The position numbers and the translations under genes were made by a program. This document shows positions 1 to 5,397 of a stretch of 14,222 nucleotides of DNA, one piece after another. The notes below the pieces were generated by a model. The model saw nothing but the letters and a program-made list of their open reading frames with translations, was not told where the DNA came from and made no database searches. Each line of letters begins with the position of its first letter. The first letter of the stretch is position 1. This DNA is from Oscillospiraceae bacterium (GTDB lineage Bacteria > Bacillota > Clostridia > Oscillospirales > Oscillospiraceae), in assembly GCA_016296235.1 (NCBI GenBank), contig JAEDJR010000029.1, positions 1 to 14,222 of the forward strand. The letters are read 5' to 3'.

Positions 1-209
1 TCCAGGAAGCTCAGCTCCAGGTTGCCGGTGTAGTCGGTAATGGTGTCCACGTCCTTGAAGACCTCGTTCAGGCCCTCGGCCAGGAAGCGCTCGTAGGAGT
101 CCTTCTGGATCTTCAGCAGGTTCGGGATCTCGATGATTTTGTCGTCATCATGCTTGGCATAGCTCTTTCGCAGGGTCTTGCCGTACATGACATCCTTGAC
201 CATTGCCAT
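1..209 (-). CDS. rpoB: RNA polymerase beta subunit, N-terminal fragment (cut by window edge)
   Basis: RpoB is the beta subunit of core RNA polymerase. Only the first 69 residues are present; the gene runs off the left edge with no stop. The translation begins MAMVKDVMYGKTLRKSYAKH and continues through IPNLLKIQKDSYERFL and EGLNEVF to DYTGNLEL, the conserved start of the bacterial beta subunit. I chose the ATG at 209; an in-frame ATG at 203 (Met3) is an alternative. A GAAAGG Shine-Dalgarno-like run at 225-230 lies about 15 nt upstream of the ATG at 209, which is rather far. The gene is divergent from metN and does not follow rplL, so it is expressed from its own promoter (379-407) through a leader of about 160 nt. 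The identity is very secure; the exact start codon is less so. Confidence 0.94.
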   Translation of the reverse strand, partial: MAMVKDVMYGKTLRKSYAKHDDDKIIEIPNLLKIQKDSYERFLAEGLNEVFKDVDTITDYTGNLELSFL

Positions 210-288
210 TCTAGATCATCACAGCCTTTCTACTCGATTCTGCATTCTGTGTATTTTTGACACGCCGGGGTGAGTTGTCACGTTTTTC

Positions 289-346
289 AAAAAACCGTCT
301 TGCAATCCGCTGCCATCCATGATAAACTAATCATGGACACAGACGG
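289..346 (-). promoter_or_regulatory. Possible attenuator-like hairpin in the rpoB leader
   Basis: In the rpoB leader RNA, a 6-bp outer helix (CCGTCT, 341-346, pairing with AGACGG, 295-300) is followed directly by six T residues (289-294). Inside it is a 7-bp hairpin (CCATGAT/ATCATGG, 330-336 with 317-323) with a 6-nt loop. This lies between the promoter and the rpoB start and resembles an intrinsic terminator. However, the outer stem is short and the internal loops are asymmetric (4 and 16 nt), so it is weaker than a classical terminator. It could attenuate rpoB or simply be a leader structure. Confidence 0.33.
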
Positions 347-378
347 CCCATTCCGCCACTTAGGCATTATGGATAATT

Positions 379-407
379 ATTATAGCACACCGGGTTTTTG
401 CCGTCAA
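379..407 (-). promoter_or_regulatory. Sigma-A type promoter for rpoB
   Basis: On the minus strand a TTGACG -35 box (402-407) is separated by exactly 17 bp from a perfect TATAAT -10 box (379-384). The -10 is preceded by TGC, giving an extended -10 (TGnTATAAT). Transcription should start near 372 and run leftward into rpoB. The match is near consensus, as expected for a heavily expressed essential gene. Read directly from sequence; no start-site mapping is available. Confidence 0.8.
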
Positions 408-429
408 TGGCGTTTCCCGAAAAAAATCA

Positions 430-468
430 CCATTTTTGCAGATTGTGCAAAGATGGTTTTTGTTTTTT
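430..468. repeat. AT-rich dyad between the divergent rpoB and metN promoters
   Basis: An 11-bp imperfect inverted repeat (CCATTTTTGCA at 430-440 and TGCAAAGATGG at 446-456, one mismatch) has a 5-nt spacer. On the plus strand it is followed by T5-G-T6 (457-468). On the minus strand it is followed by TGA and a T7 run (421-427). It could be a bidirectional terminator that blocks antisense readthrough between the divergent promoters, or a protein-binding operator. A third TGCAAA (470-475) and the palindrome CAAATATTTG (472-481) sit next to it, just upstream of the metN -35 box. Confidence 0.4.
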
Positions 469-496
469 ATGCAAATATTTGTTGAAAAATTTCCTA

Positions 497-525
497 TTGA
501 CGCGCAGGGGATTTTGCGCTATACT
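497..525 (+). promoter_or_regulatory. Sigma-A type promoter for metNIQ
   Basis: A TTGACG -35 box (497-502) is followed after exactly 17 bp by a TATACT -10 box (520-525). The predicted start is near 532, so the transcript opens just before T-box Stem I. The position and quality fit a housekeeping promoter whose output is then gated by the riboswitch. Confidence 0.78.
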
Positions 526-531
526 CAGTTC

Positions 532-803
532 CAAAGTGAACACCAAAGGCATGGAACAGGAGAGTAAGTCCGCCGATCCGCAGCAGAGAGCCCCGGCAGC
601 TGAAAAGGGGTACGGAAGAGCCGGCCGAAGATGGCCTGGGAGCCGCGCAGGCGATAGGTAGTCTGCGACGGGTGCGCCCGTGATCGCGCAGGAGTATGCT
701 GGTACTCCCCGAGGCCGTTTTCGTGAGGAAGCGGCGAAGCAAGGTGGTAACGCGGATGTTGATTCGCCCTTGACAGAGGTTGTCAAGGGCGTTTTCTGTT
801 TTT
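532..803 (+). promoter_or_regulatory. T-box riboswitch (probable tRNA-Met) controlling metNIQ
   Basis: T-box leaders bind a specific tRNA and read through a terminator when that tRNA is uncharged. Seen here in order: the AGTA side of the specifier loop (562-565), the AGAGAG bulge motif (585-590), a distal-loop GCTGAAA (599-605) that fits GNUGNNA, and the 3' side of the specifier loop, GAAG then ATG (631-633) then GCC. Stem II/III-like hairpins follow. The antiterminator T-box sequence AAGGTGGTAACGCGG (741-755) comes next and then a strong terminator. ATG as specifier (Met) is my choice because it immediately precedes a purine and the closing CC of the loop, and because the downstream genes import methionine. 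The TGGT in the bulge would pair with an ACCA tRNA end, as expected for tRNA-Met. GAT (630-632), GGC (633-635) or TGG (637-639) readings are less well placed but not excluded. Confidence 0.9.
765..803 (+). terminator. T-box intrinsic terminator before metN
   Basis: A perfect 11-bp stem (CGCCCTTGACA at 765-775 and TGTCAAGGGCG at 781-791) with a 5-nt loop is followed by TTTTCTGTTTTT (792-803). Its 5' arm lies just 3' of the conserved T-box sequence, so antiterminator and terminator can compete in the usual way. It ends 24 nt before the metN ATG. Confidence 0.92.
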
Positions 804-827
804 GGAACAAGAAAGGAGCTGGTTATC

Positions 828-1844
828 ATGTCCCAGCCTATGATCGAGGTACGGGGACTCAGCAAGCAGTTCGGCAGCGGCGGAGACTGTGTCCGTGCGC
901 TGGAAAACATCAATCTGACCGTGGAAGCCGGTGAGATTTTCGGCATCATCGGCCTGTCCGGCGCCGGAAAATCCACCCTGGTCCGGTGTATGAACCTGCT
1001 GGAGCGGCCCACGGCCGGGACGGTTCTGGTGGACGGCCAGGATCTGACCCGGTTGAACGAGAAGCAGCTGCGGCAGGCCCGGAAGTCCATCGGCATGATC
1101 TTCCAGCATTTTAACCTGCTGATGCAGCGCACCTGCCTGGACAACATCACCTTCCCCCTGGAGCTGGTGGGAACCCCCAGGAAGCAGGCTGTGGCGCGGG
1201 CCAGGGAGCTGCTGCAGATTGTGGATCTGGCCGACAAGGAGAAGGCCTACCCGGCCCAGCTGTCCGGCGGCCAGAAGCAGCGCATCGCCATCGCCCGAAC
1301 CCTGGCCACCAATCCCAAGGTGCTATTGTGTGACGAAGCCACCTCCGCCCTGGACCCCAAGACCACCCGGGACATCCTGCGGCTGATCCGGGACATCAAC
1401 CACCGGCTGGGCATCACCGTGGTGGTCATCACCCACGATATGAAGGTCATTGAGGAAATCTGCGGCCGGGTCGCCATTCTGAACCACGGCCAGGTGGCCG
1501 AGAGCGGCGCGGTGGAGGAGATCTTCTCCAATCCCAGAACGGAGGCCGGCCGCCGGTTGGTCTATCCCGACGGCGTTTCCTTCGAGCTGCTGCCGAAAAG
1601 CCGCGTGATCCGTGTGGCCTTCAACGGCGGCACGGCCTACCAGCCCCTGATCGCCTCTCTGGCCATCGACTGCGGGGTGAAGGCCAATATTCTGGGCGCA
1701 GACACCCGCAACATTGACGGCAGGGCCTTCGGCACCATGCTCCTGGGCCTGCCCGCGGACGAAGCCGACGCTGCCAAGGCCCTGGCCTACATCACCAGTC
1801 AGAAAAACATCACCGTGGAGGAGGTGCCGGATTACCATGCTTGA
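828..1844 (+). CDS. metN: Methionine ABC importer ATP-binding protein MetN
   Basis: A 338-residue cytoplasmic ATPase that powers uptake of methionine (D- and L-forms in characterised relatives) with MetI and MetQ. Visible motifs: Walker A GLSGAGKST (42-50), Q-loop around Gln93, ABC signature LSGGQ (145-149), Walker B VLLCDE (165-170), and the switch His203 in ITHD. Residues from about 258 to the end match a C-terminal NIL (ACT-like) domain, which senses methionine and inhibits transport in the E. coli protein. The start at 828 is set by AAAGGAG (812-818), nine nucleotides upstream. A longer reading from 780 would begin inside the terminator stem and is rejected. The 3' end overlaps metI by 8 nt. 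Regulation should be by the T-box upstream. NIL-type MetN is quite specific for methionine, so substrate confidence is high. Confidence 0.95.
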   Translation: MSQPMIEVRGLSKQFGSGGDCVRALENINLTVEAGEIFGIIGLSGAGKSTLVRCMNLLERPTAGTVLVDGQDLTRLNEKQLRQARKSIGMIFQHFNLLMQRTCLDNITFPLELVGTPRKQAVARARELLQIVDLADKEKAYPAQLSGGQKQRIAIARTLATNPKVLLCDEATSALDPKTTRDILRLIRDINHRLGITVVVITHDMKVIEEICGRVAILNHGQVAESGAVEEIFSNPRTEAGRRLVYPDGVSFELLPKSRVIRVAFNGGTAYQPLIASLAIDCGVKANILGADTRNIDGRAFGTMLLGLPADEADAAKALAYITSQKNITVEEVPDYHA

Positions 1845-2592
1845 ACAGATTGCCTCCGTGTTGGAAAGCTGGGGTGCCAGTAAAGCCCTGGATCAGCTGG
1901 AGTTCCTGCTGGATCCCGCCACCCTGCCCTTCGCCATCTGGGAAACCCTGTACGCGCCTTTGCTGGCAGCGGTCTTTGCCTATGTCATTGGCCTGCCCCT
2001 GGGAATCATCCTGGTCACCGGGGAAGAAGGCGGCATCCGCCCCCTGCCCAGAGCATTCATGCAGGTGCTCAACACCGTCATCAATCTCCTGCGCTCTGTC
2101 CCCTTTTTGATCCTCATGGTTCTGGTGTTCCCCCTGAGCCGTCTGATTCTCGGCACCGCCGTGGGTACCACCGCCACCATCGTCCCTCTGACCGTGGCGG
2201 CCGCTCCCTATGTGGCCCGCCTGGTGGAAGCCAGTCTGCGGGAAATGGACCGGGGCGTGATCGAAGCCGCCCAGGCCATGGGCTGCTCCGCCTGGCAGAT
2301 TATCACCAAGGTGCTGCTGCCGGAGTGCCGGCCCAGCCTGATTAACGGAGCGACCAACGCCGCCATCACCATTCTGGGCTACGGCGCCATGGCCGGTGCC
2401 ATTGGCGGCGGCGGTCTGGGCGCCATGAGCATCATGCGCGGCTACGGCCGAAACCAGATTCTGGTCCTCTATGTGGCCGTCATCATTCTGGTCATCCTGG
2501 TCCAGATCATTCAATCCATCGGTACCGCTCTCTGCGTGAAAACAGACAAGCGTATCAATCATACCAAAGAAAAAAGGAGAAAACCATCATGA
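1837..2592 (+). CDS. metI: Methionine ABC importer permease MetI
   Basis: A 251-residue inner-membrane permease subunit; two copies form the channel for MetN2I2. Several hydrophobic segments are visible, roughly at 38-60, 82-108, 112-130, 172-195 and 207-233. The cytoplasmic EAA coupling loop is clear as EAAQAMG (143-149) followed by WQIITKVLLPECRP. It is longer than the approximately 217 residues of E. coli MetI because of an N-terminal stretch before the first membrane helix and a basic C-terminal tail. The start at 1837 lies inside the end of metN with GGAGGAGG (1817-1824) upstream. The stop overlaps the metQ start in an ATGA, so all three genes should be translationally coupled. Confidence 0.95.
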   Translation: MLEQIASVLESWGASKALDQLEFLLDPATLPFAIWETLYAPLLAAVFAYVIGLPLGIILVTGEEGGIRPLPRAFMQVLNTVINLLRSVPFLILMVLVFPLSRLILGTAVGTTATIVPLTVAAAPYVARLVEASLREMDRGVIEAAQAMGCSAWQIITKVLLPECRPSLINGATNAAITILGYGAMAGAIGGGGLGAMSIMRGYGRNQILVLYVAVIILVILVQIIQSIGTALCVKTDKRINHTKEKRRKPS

Positions 2593-3395
2593 AAAAGAGA
2601 ATTGCTGTTCTGCTGCTGGCAGCCTGCCTGCTGCTGGCCCTGACCGCCTGCGGCAAAAAGGCCGAATCCAAGACCATTACCGTCGGCGCCACCCCCGCGC
2701 CCCACTGCGAGATTCTGGAGGTCGCCAAGGAACTGTTGGCCAAAGAGGGCTACACCCTGGTCATCAAGGAATTCAACGACTATGTGATTCCCAACGACTC
2801 CGTGGAAGAGGGAGAACTGGACGCCAACTACTTCCAGCACATCACCTACATGAACAATTTCAATGAGGAGCACGGCACCCACCTGGTCAGCGTGGCCGGC
2901 ATCCACTATGAGCCCTTTGGCCTGTACGCCGGCAAGTGCGCCTCCCTGGACGAGCTGGCCGACGGCGCTCAGATCGCCGTGCCCAACGACGGCACCAACG
3001 AAGCCCGCGCCCTGCTTCTGCTGCAGCAGGAGGGCCTCATCAAGCTGAAGGACGGCGTGGGCCTGTCCGCCACCAAGTATGACATCGTGGAGAACCCCCA
3101 CAACTACGACATCGTGGAGATGGAAGCCCAGCAGCTGCCCCGGACCCTGGTGGACGTGGACATGGCGGTCATCAACGGCAACTACGCCATTGACGCCGGT
3201 CTGAAGGTCTCCGACGCCGTGGCCGTGGAGGCCGCCGACGGCGCCGCCGCTGAAGCCTACGTCAACGTTCTGGCTGTCAAGGCCGGCAACGAGAACAACG
3301 AAGGCATCCAGGCTCTGGTCAAGGCTCTGCAGAGCGAAGAAGTCCGCAGCTTCATCGAAACCACCTACGACGGCGCCGTGGTGCCTCTGTTCTAA
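2589..3395 (+). CDS. metQ: Methionine-binding lipoprotein MetQ (NlpA family)
   Basis: A 268-residue substrate-binding lipoprotein that delivers methionine to MetNI at the outer face of the membrane. The N-terminus is a lipoprotein signal: MKKR, a Leu/Ala-rich core, then the lipobox LTAC with Cys21 as the lipidated residue. The mature part has NlpA-family features: TITVGATPAPHCEIL near 28-42, the DANYFQH segment, and the segments around PNDGTNEARALLLLQ and AVINGNYAIDAGL. The start at 2589 has AAGGAG (2574-2579), nine nucleotides upstream, and overlaps the metI stop. This is the last gene of the operon; transcription probably ends at the hairpin at 3629-3660. Confidence 0.95.
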   Translation: MKKRIAVLLLAACLLLALTACGKKAESKTITVGATPAPHCEILEVAKELLAKEGYTLVIKEFNDYVIPNDSVEEGELDANYFQHITYMNNFNEEHGTHLVSVAGIHYEPFGLYAGKCASLDELADGAQIAVPNDGTNEARALLLLQQEGLIKLKDGVGLSATKYDIVENPHNYDIVEMEAQQLPRTLVDVDMAVINGNYAIDAGLKVSDAVAVEAADGAAAEAYVNVLAVKAGNENNEGIQALVKALQSEEVRSFIETTYDGAVVPLF

Positions 3396-3434
3396 TCACC
3401 CCATTGATCCGGAATTTGACGGTATCTCGTACAG

Positions 3435-3592
3435 ACCCTTGTGCCCCCTTCTTAGGGGGCTGCCGGAGCGAAGCGGAGGCTGGGGGCTGCTGTGGGTTTG
3501 CAATTATATCGTTTTTCGGATAAATTGCTGATCGGTACAACCCCCAGGCCGCCCTGCGGGCGTCCAGCCCCCTGGAGAGTGGGCACGAGGGT
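3435..3592. repeat. Pair of inverted GC-rich intergenic repeats
   Basis: Two related units of about 53 nt face each other: 3435-3487 on the plus strand and about 3541-3592 on the minus strand. They share ACCCT-y-GTGCCC, an AGGGGGCTG block and a CTGGGGG block; over the first 28 positions I count 22 matches. Each unit has small internal palindromes, for example GCCCCC/GGGGGC (3443-3448 and 3455-3460) and GCCC/GGGC (3551-3554 and 3558-3561 on the plus strand). The approximately 50-nt AT-rich spacer holds nothing I recognise. This accounts for most of the 253-nt gap after metQ. It resembles dispersed non-autonomous palindromic elements; copy number cannot be judged here. Confidence 0.65.
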
Positions 3593-3628
3593 GCCGTGCA
3601 AATCAGTAAAAACCATGTTCCAATCAAA

Positions 3629-3668
3629 ACGGAGCGATAAGCGTTGGCTTATCGCTCCGTTTTTGTTT
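3629..3668. terminator. Bidirectional intrinsic terminator between convergent metQ and the thioesterase gene
   Basis: A perfect 14-bp stem (3629-3642 with 3647-3660) has a 4-nt loop and is followed by TTTTGTTT on the plus strand. On the minus strand the stem is followed by TTTTGATT. It can serve both the metNIQ transcript and the convergent minus-strand pair. The last codons and the TAA (3649-3651) of the thioesterase gene lie inside the stem. Confidence 0.88.
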
Positions 3669-4080
3669 CCACCAGGCTCTCCAGCAGGGCATGGAATGCC
3701 GGGTCTCTGCGTTTCATGGATACAGGCCTGCGGGCTTCATCCAGGAAGCAGTGGGACGAGGTGCCCGTTGCCGCCAGCCGGCCATCCGCCGCAAAGCGTA
3801 CCTCATAGCGGAAGCTCATCCGCACGCCGGTATACTGCGTCAGGATGGGCCGGATTTCCATCTGATCCCCATAGCGGGCCGAGATCAGATAGCTGCAGCT
3901 GACATCCACCACCGGGATGAGGATGCCGCGCGCCTCCACGCTCTGATAGCTGACGCCGATCTGATCCATAAAATCGCACCGGGCCTCTTCAAACCAGCGG
4001 ATGTAATTGGAATGATGGACAATGGCCATCTGATCCGTCTCGTAATAATGAACCTGGTGCAGGTAGGGTTTCCGTTCCAT
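3649..4080 (-). CDS. YbgC-like acyl-CoA thioesterase (hotdog fold)
   Basis: A 143-residue single-domain hotdog protein of the 4-hydroxybenzoyl-CoA thioesterase/YbgC type, predicted to hydrolyse acyl-CoA thioesters in the cytoplasm. The N-terminal signature YYETDQMAIVHHSNYIRWFEEAR contains the catalytic-type Asp16 and the H-x-N-Y of the family (usual form Y-x-D-T-D-x-x-G-v-v-y-H-x-N-Y). Length is typical (about 130-150). The start at 4080 is chosen because the family begins a few residues before this motif. The upstream gene stops at 4082, leaving one base between stop and start, with AAAGGAG about 13 nt upstream. A longer reading in the same frame would run back through the neighbour and is rejected. 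Substrate cannot be told from sequence. It is probably co-transcribed with the zinc-ribbon gene upstream. Confidence 0.85.
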   Translation of the reverse strand: MERKPYLHQVHYYETDQMAIVHHSNYIRWFEEARCDFMDQIGVSYQSVEARGILIPVVDVSCSYLISARYGDQMEIRPILTQYTGVRMSFRYEVRFAADGRLAATGTSSHCFLDEARRPVSMKRRDPAFHALLESLVETKTER

Positions 4081-4081
4081 T

Positions 4082-5011
4082 TCAGCTGAGATACTCCTTT
4101 TCCAGGCTGCGCACCATTTCCACATACCGCTCCTTGCAGCTATGCAGATTGCCGGCACGGAGATCGGCATAGCAGGGCTCCAGCCAGTTCTCCCGGATGG
4201 CGTCATACCGGGCCTCCCGGTCCCGGGACAAATCGATGCGCAGGACAATGCCGGGGGCCACGTCATAATACTCGTCAATCAGCGCCGGACCGTCGGGGCA
4301 GGCCCGCAGATAGCCGTCCCGGAAGGCACGGAACGCCGTCAGCTCCGCACAGTCGTCCGGCTTTCCCTCCCGGAGGCAGACCGCCGTGGTGATAAAGCAA
4401 AGGCCCAGGAATTTCTTCCGGAAGCCGCCGGCCAGCTCCTCATAATCCCCCAGGTAGAAGGGAGACTTGGGATGGCGGGTGCACCAATGGGCCTGGAGGA
4501 TTTTGCAGTAGTCCTCGCTGGTCGTGAGGCCCATCCGCCGGATCATGGGCACCAGGAACACGGCGATGACGAACTTATCCGTATCCATCACGGCGCCGCG
4601 GGATCTCTTCCAGCTGGCCTCCCGGTCCCAGCGGGCCTCCAGCTGATTCAGAAATTCATCTGCCGCGTCTTCCAGGGTGATGGCGCCGGCAGAAGCCGCC
4701 GCATCCAGCTGCCGGAAGATCTCTTCGTTGCTCCGGCTGAAGCGTTCAAAGGCCGGGACGAAATTGGACCGGGTCATCTCTTTTTCAATGCCCGGATGGT
4801 TGGTGATGGACTCCAGCACATGGGCCCGGTAATAGGCCGCGCAGGCTTCACCGTCCACAGCCTCATCCGTTCCGGCCGCATCGTTCACCAGCTCCGACGG
4901 CGTCAGCCGTGCGCCGCAATACATGCAGGAAAACTGCTTCAGATGGGCGGGAATCTCCAATTCTTCCCCGCAGCCCGGGCAGCGGCCTGTCAAAACGTCT
5001 GTTTGCGCCAT
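4082..5011 (-). CDS. Zinc-ribbon protein of unknown function with CFI-box-like motif
   Basis: A 309-residue soluble protein I cannot assign to a function. The N-terminus is a clear zinc ribbon, Cys11-x2-Cys14 and Cys29-x2-Cys32 (CPGCGEEL and CMYCGARL). The middle (about 55-200) looks helical with no motif I recognise. Near 205-260 comes CFITTAVC, then GKPDDC, LTAFRAFRDGYL and ALIDEYYDVAP. This resembles the CFI-box found at the ends of many bacterial proteins (C-F-I-A/T-T-A ... FRD ... L), here followed by about 50 more residues. No signal peptide or membrane segment is seen. The start at 5011 is supported by AGGTGA (5016-5021) and a promoter ending just upstream. A longer reading from 5209 would cross the promoter and the repeat and is rejected. 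The thioesterase gene follows after one base. Confidence 0.75.
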   Translation of the reverse strand: MAQTDVLTGRCPGCGEELEIPAHLKQFSCMYCGARLTPSELVNDAAGTDEAVDGEACAAYYRAHVLESITNHPGIEKEMTRSNFVPAFERFSRSNEEIFRQLDAAASAGAITLEDAADEFLNQLEARWDREASWKRSRGAVMDTDKFVIAVFLVPMIRRMGLTTSEDYCKILQAHWCTRHPKSPFYLGDYEELAGGFRKKFLGLCFITTAVCLREGKPDDCAELTAFRAFRDGYLRACPDGPALIDEYYDVAPGIVLRIDLSRDREARYDAIRENWLEPCYADLRAGNLHSCKERYVEMVRSLEKEYLS

Positions 5012-5038
5012 AAAATCACCTGTTTTTCTTTTTTCTGT

Positions 5039-5067
5039 ATCATAACACATTTTTGTTCTTTTGCCAA
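5039..5067 (-). promoter_or_regulatory. Promoter for the zinc-ribbon/thioesterase pair
   Basis: On the minus strand TTGGCA (5062-5067) and TATGAT (5039-5044) are 17 bp apart. The start would fall near 5032, about 20 nt before the ATG at 5011. The leader is too short for a riboswitch. Confidence 0.65.
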
Positions 5068-5117
5068 TGTTCCAGTGAAAGTTCATAAATAATCTCTTTT
5101 CTTCTGGAAACAATATG

Positions 5118-5375
5118 CTCGAGTAAACGCCAATGCAATATATGTCATTGCTGAGAAAAAGGGCGTAGGGGCGGCTATCAGCCGCCCGCGATCCGGAGAG
5201 ATGTGTCATCGGGCGGCTGATAGCCGCCCCTACGGTCAGGTTTCGTTCACCGTGATGCTTTCAAAAAAGATTGCGGGGAGCGAAGCGCATTCCAATTTGA
5301 ATGGGTTTCCAGGAAAACATACTGCTTAATGGGGAGCGGATTGCCACGGCAGGAAGCAAGCAGCGTTTACTCGAG
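5118..5375. repeat. 13-bp perfect inverted repeat bracketing the pre-eut intergenic region
   Basis: CTCGAGTAAACGC (5118-5130) and GCGTTTACTCGAG (5363-5375) are perfect inverted copies 232 nt apart. The flanks are both ATG (5115-5117 and 5376-5378), which could be a 3-bp target duplication. The interval contains the 25-bp palindrome at 5164-5234 and otherwise no gene. It may be a non-autonomous transposable element (MITE), or the two copies may be operators for the divergent transcripts on each side. In the rest of the 386-nt gap (5012-5397) I see no convincing plus-strand promoter; TTGAAT near 5297 is only a weak candidate. Confidence 0.45.
5164..5234. repeat. REP/MITE-like nested palindrome, 25-bp perfect arms
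   Basis: The arms 5164-5188 and 5210-5234 are exact reverse complements of 25 bp, separated by 21 nt. Each arm is itself a small hairpin (GGCGGCT-ATC-AGCCGCC). The outer ends read CGTAGGGG and CCCCTACG. There is no T-tract after either side, so it is not a standard terminator. Such structured GC-rich units are typical of dispersed REP-like or MITE elements; I recall similar GTAGGGGCGGC units in gut Firmicutes genomes, but that is memory, not a search. Confidence 0.8.
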
Positions 5376-5397
5376 ATGAACAAGGGGGCGGAGACAT

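Noticed and set aside
541..810. SAM riboswitch (S-box) upstream of metN
   Set aside because: Gene context suggested it at first, but the AAGGTGGTAACGCGG element, AGAGAG bulge and specifier-loop landmarks are those of a T-box, and I see no S-box core.
780..827. Longer metN reading from 780
   Set aside because: It would begin within the terminator hairpin and lacks a Shine-Dalgarno; the ATG at 828 has AAAGGAG and fits the family N-terminus.
3435..3592. CRISPR array
   Set aside because: Only two imperfect copies, in inverted orientation, with no regular spacers and no cas genes.
5164..5234. Intrinsic terminator
   Set aside because: The stem is strong but neither side is followed by a T-tract, and the 21-nt loop is too large for a typical terminator; a REP/MITE-like repeat fits better.
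5285..5305. EutV-responsive ANTAR hairpin (CATTC/GAATG with a 6-nt loop)
   Set aside because: The loop CAATTT lacks the A at position 1 and G at position 4, there is no second hairpin of the right kind and no overlapping terminator.
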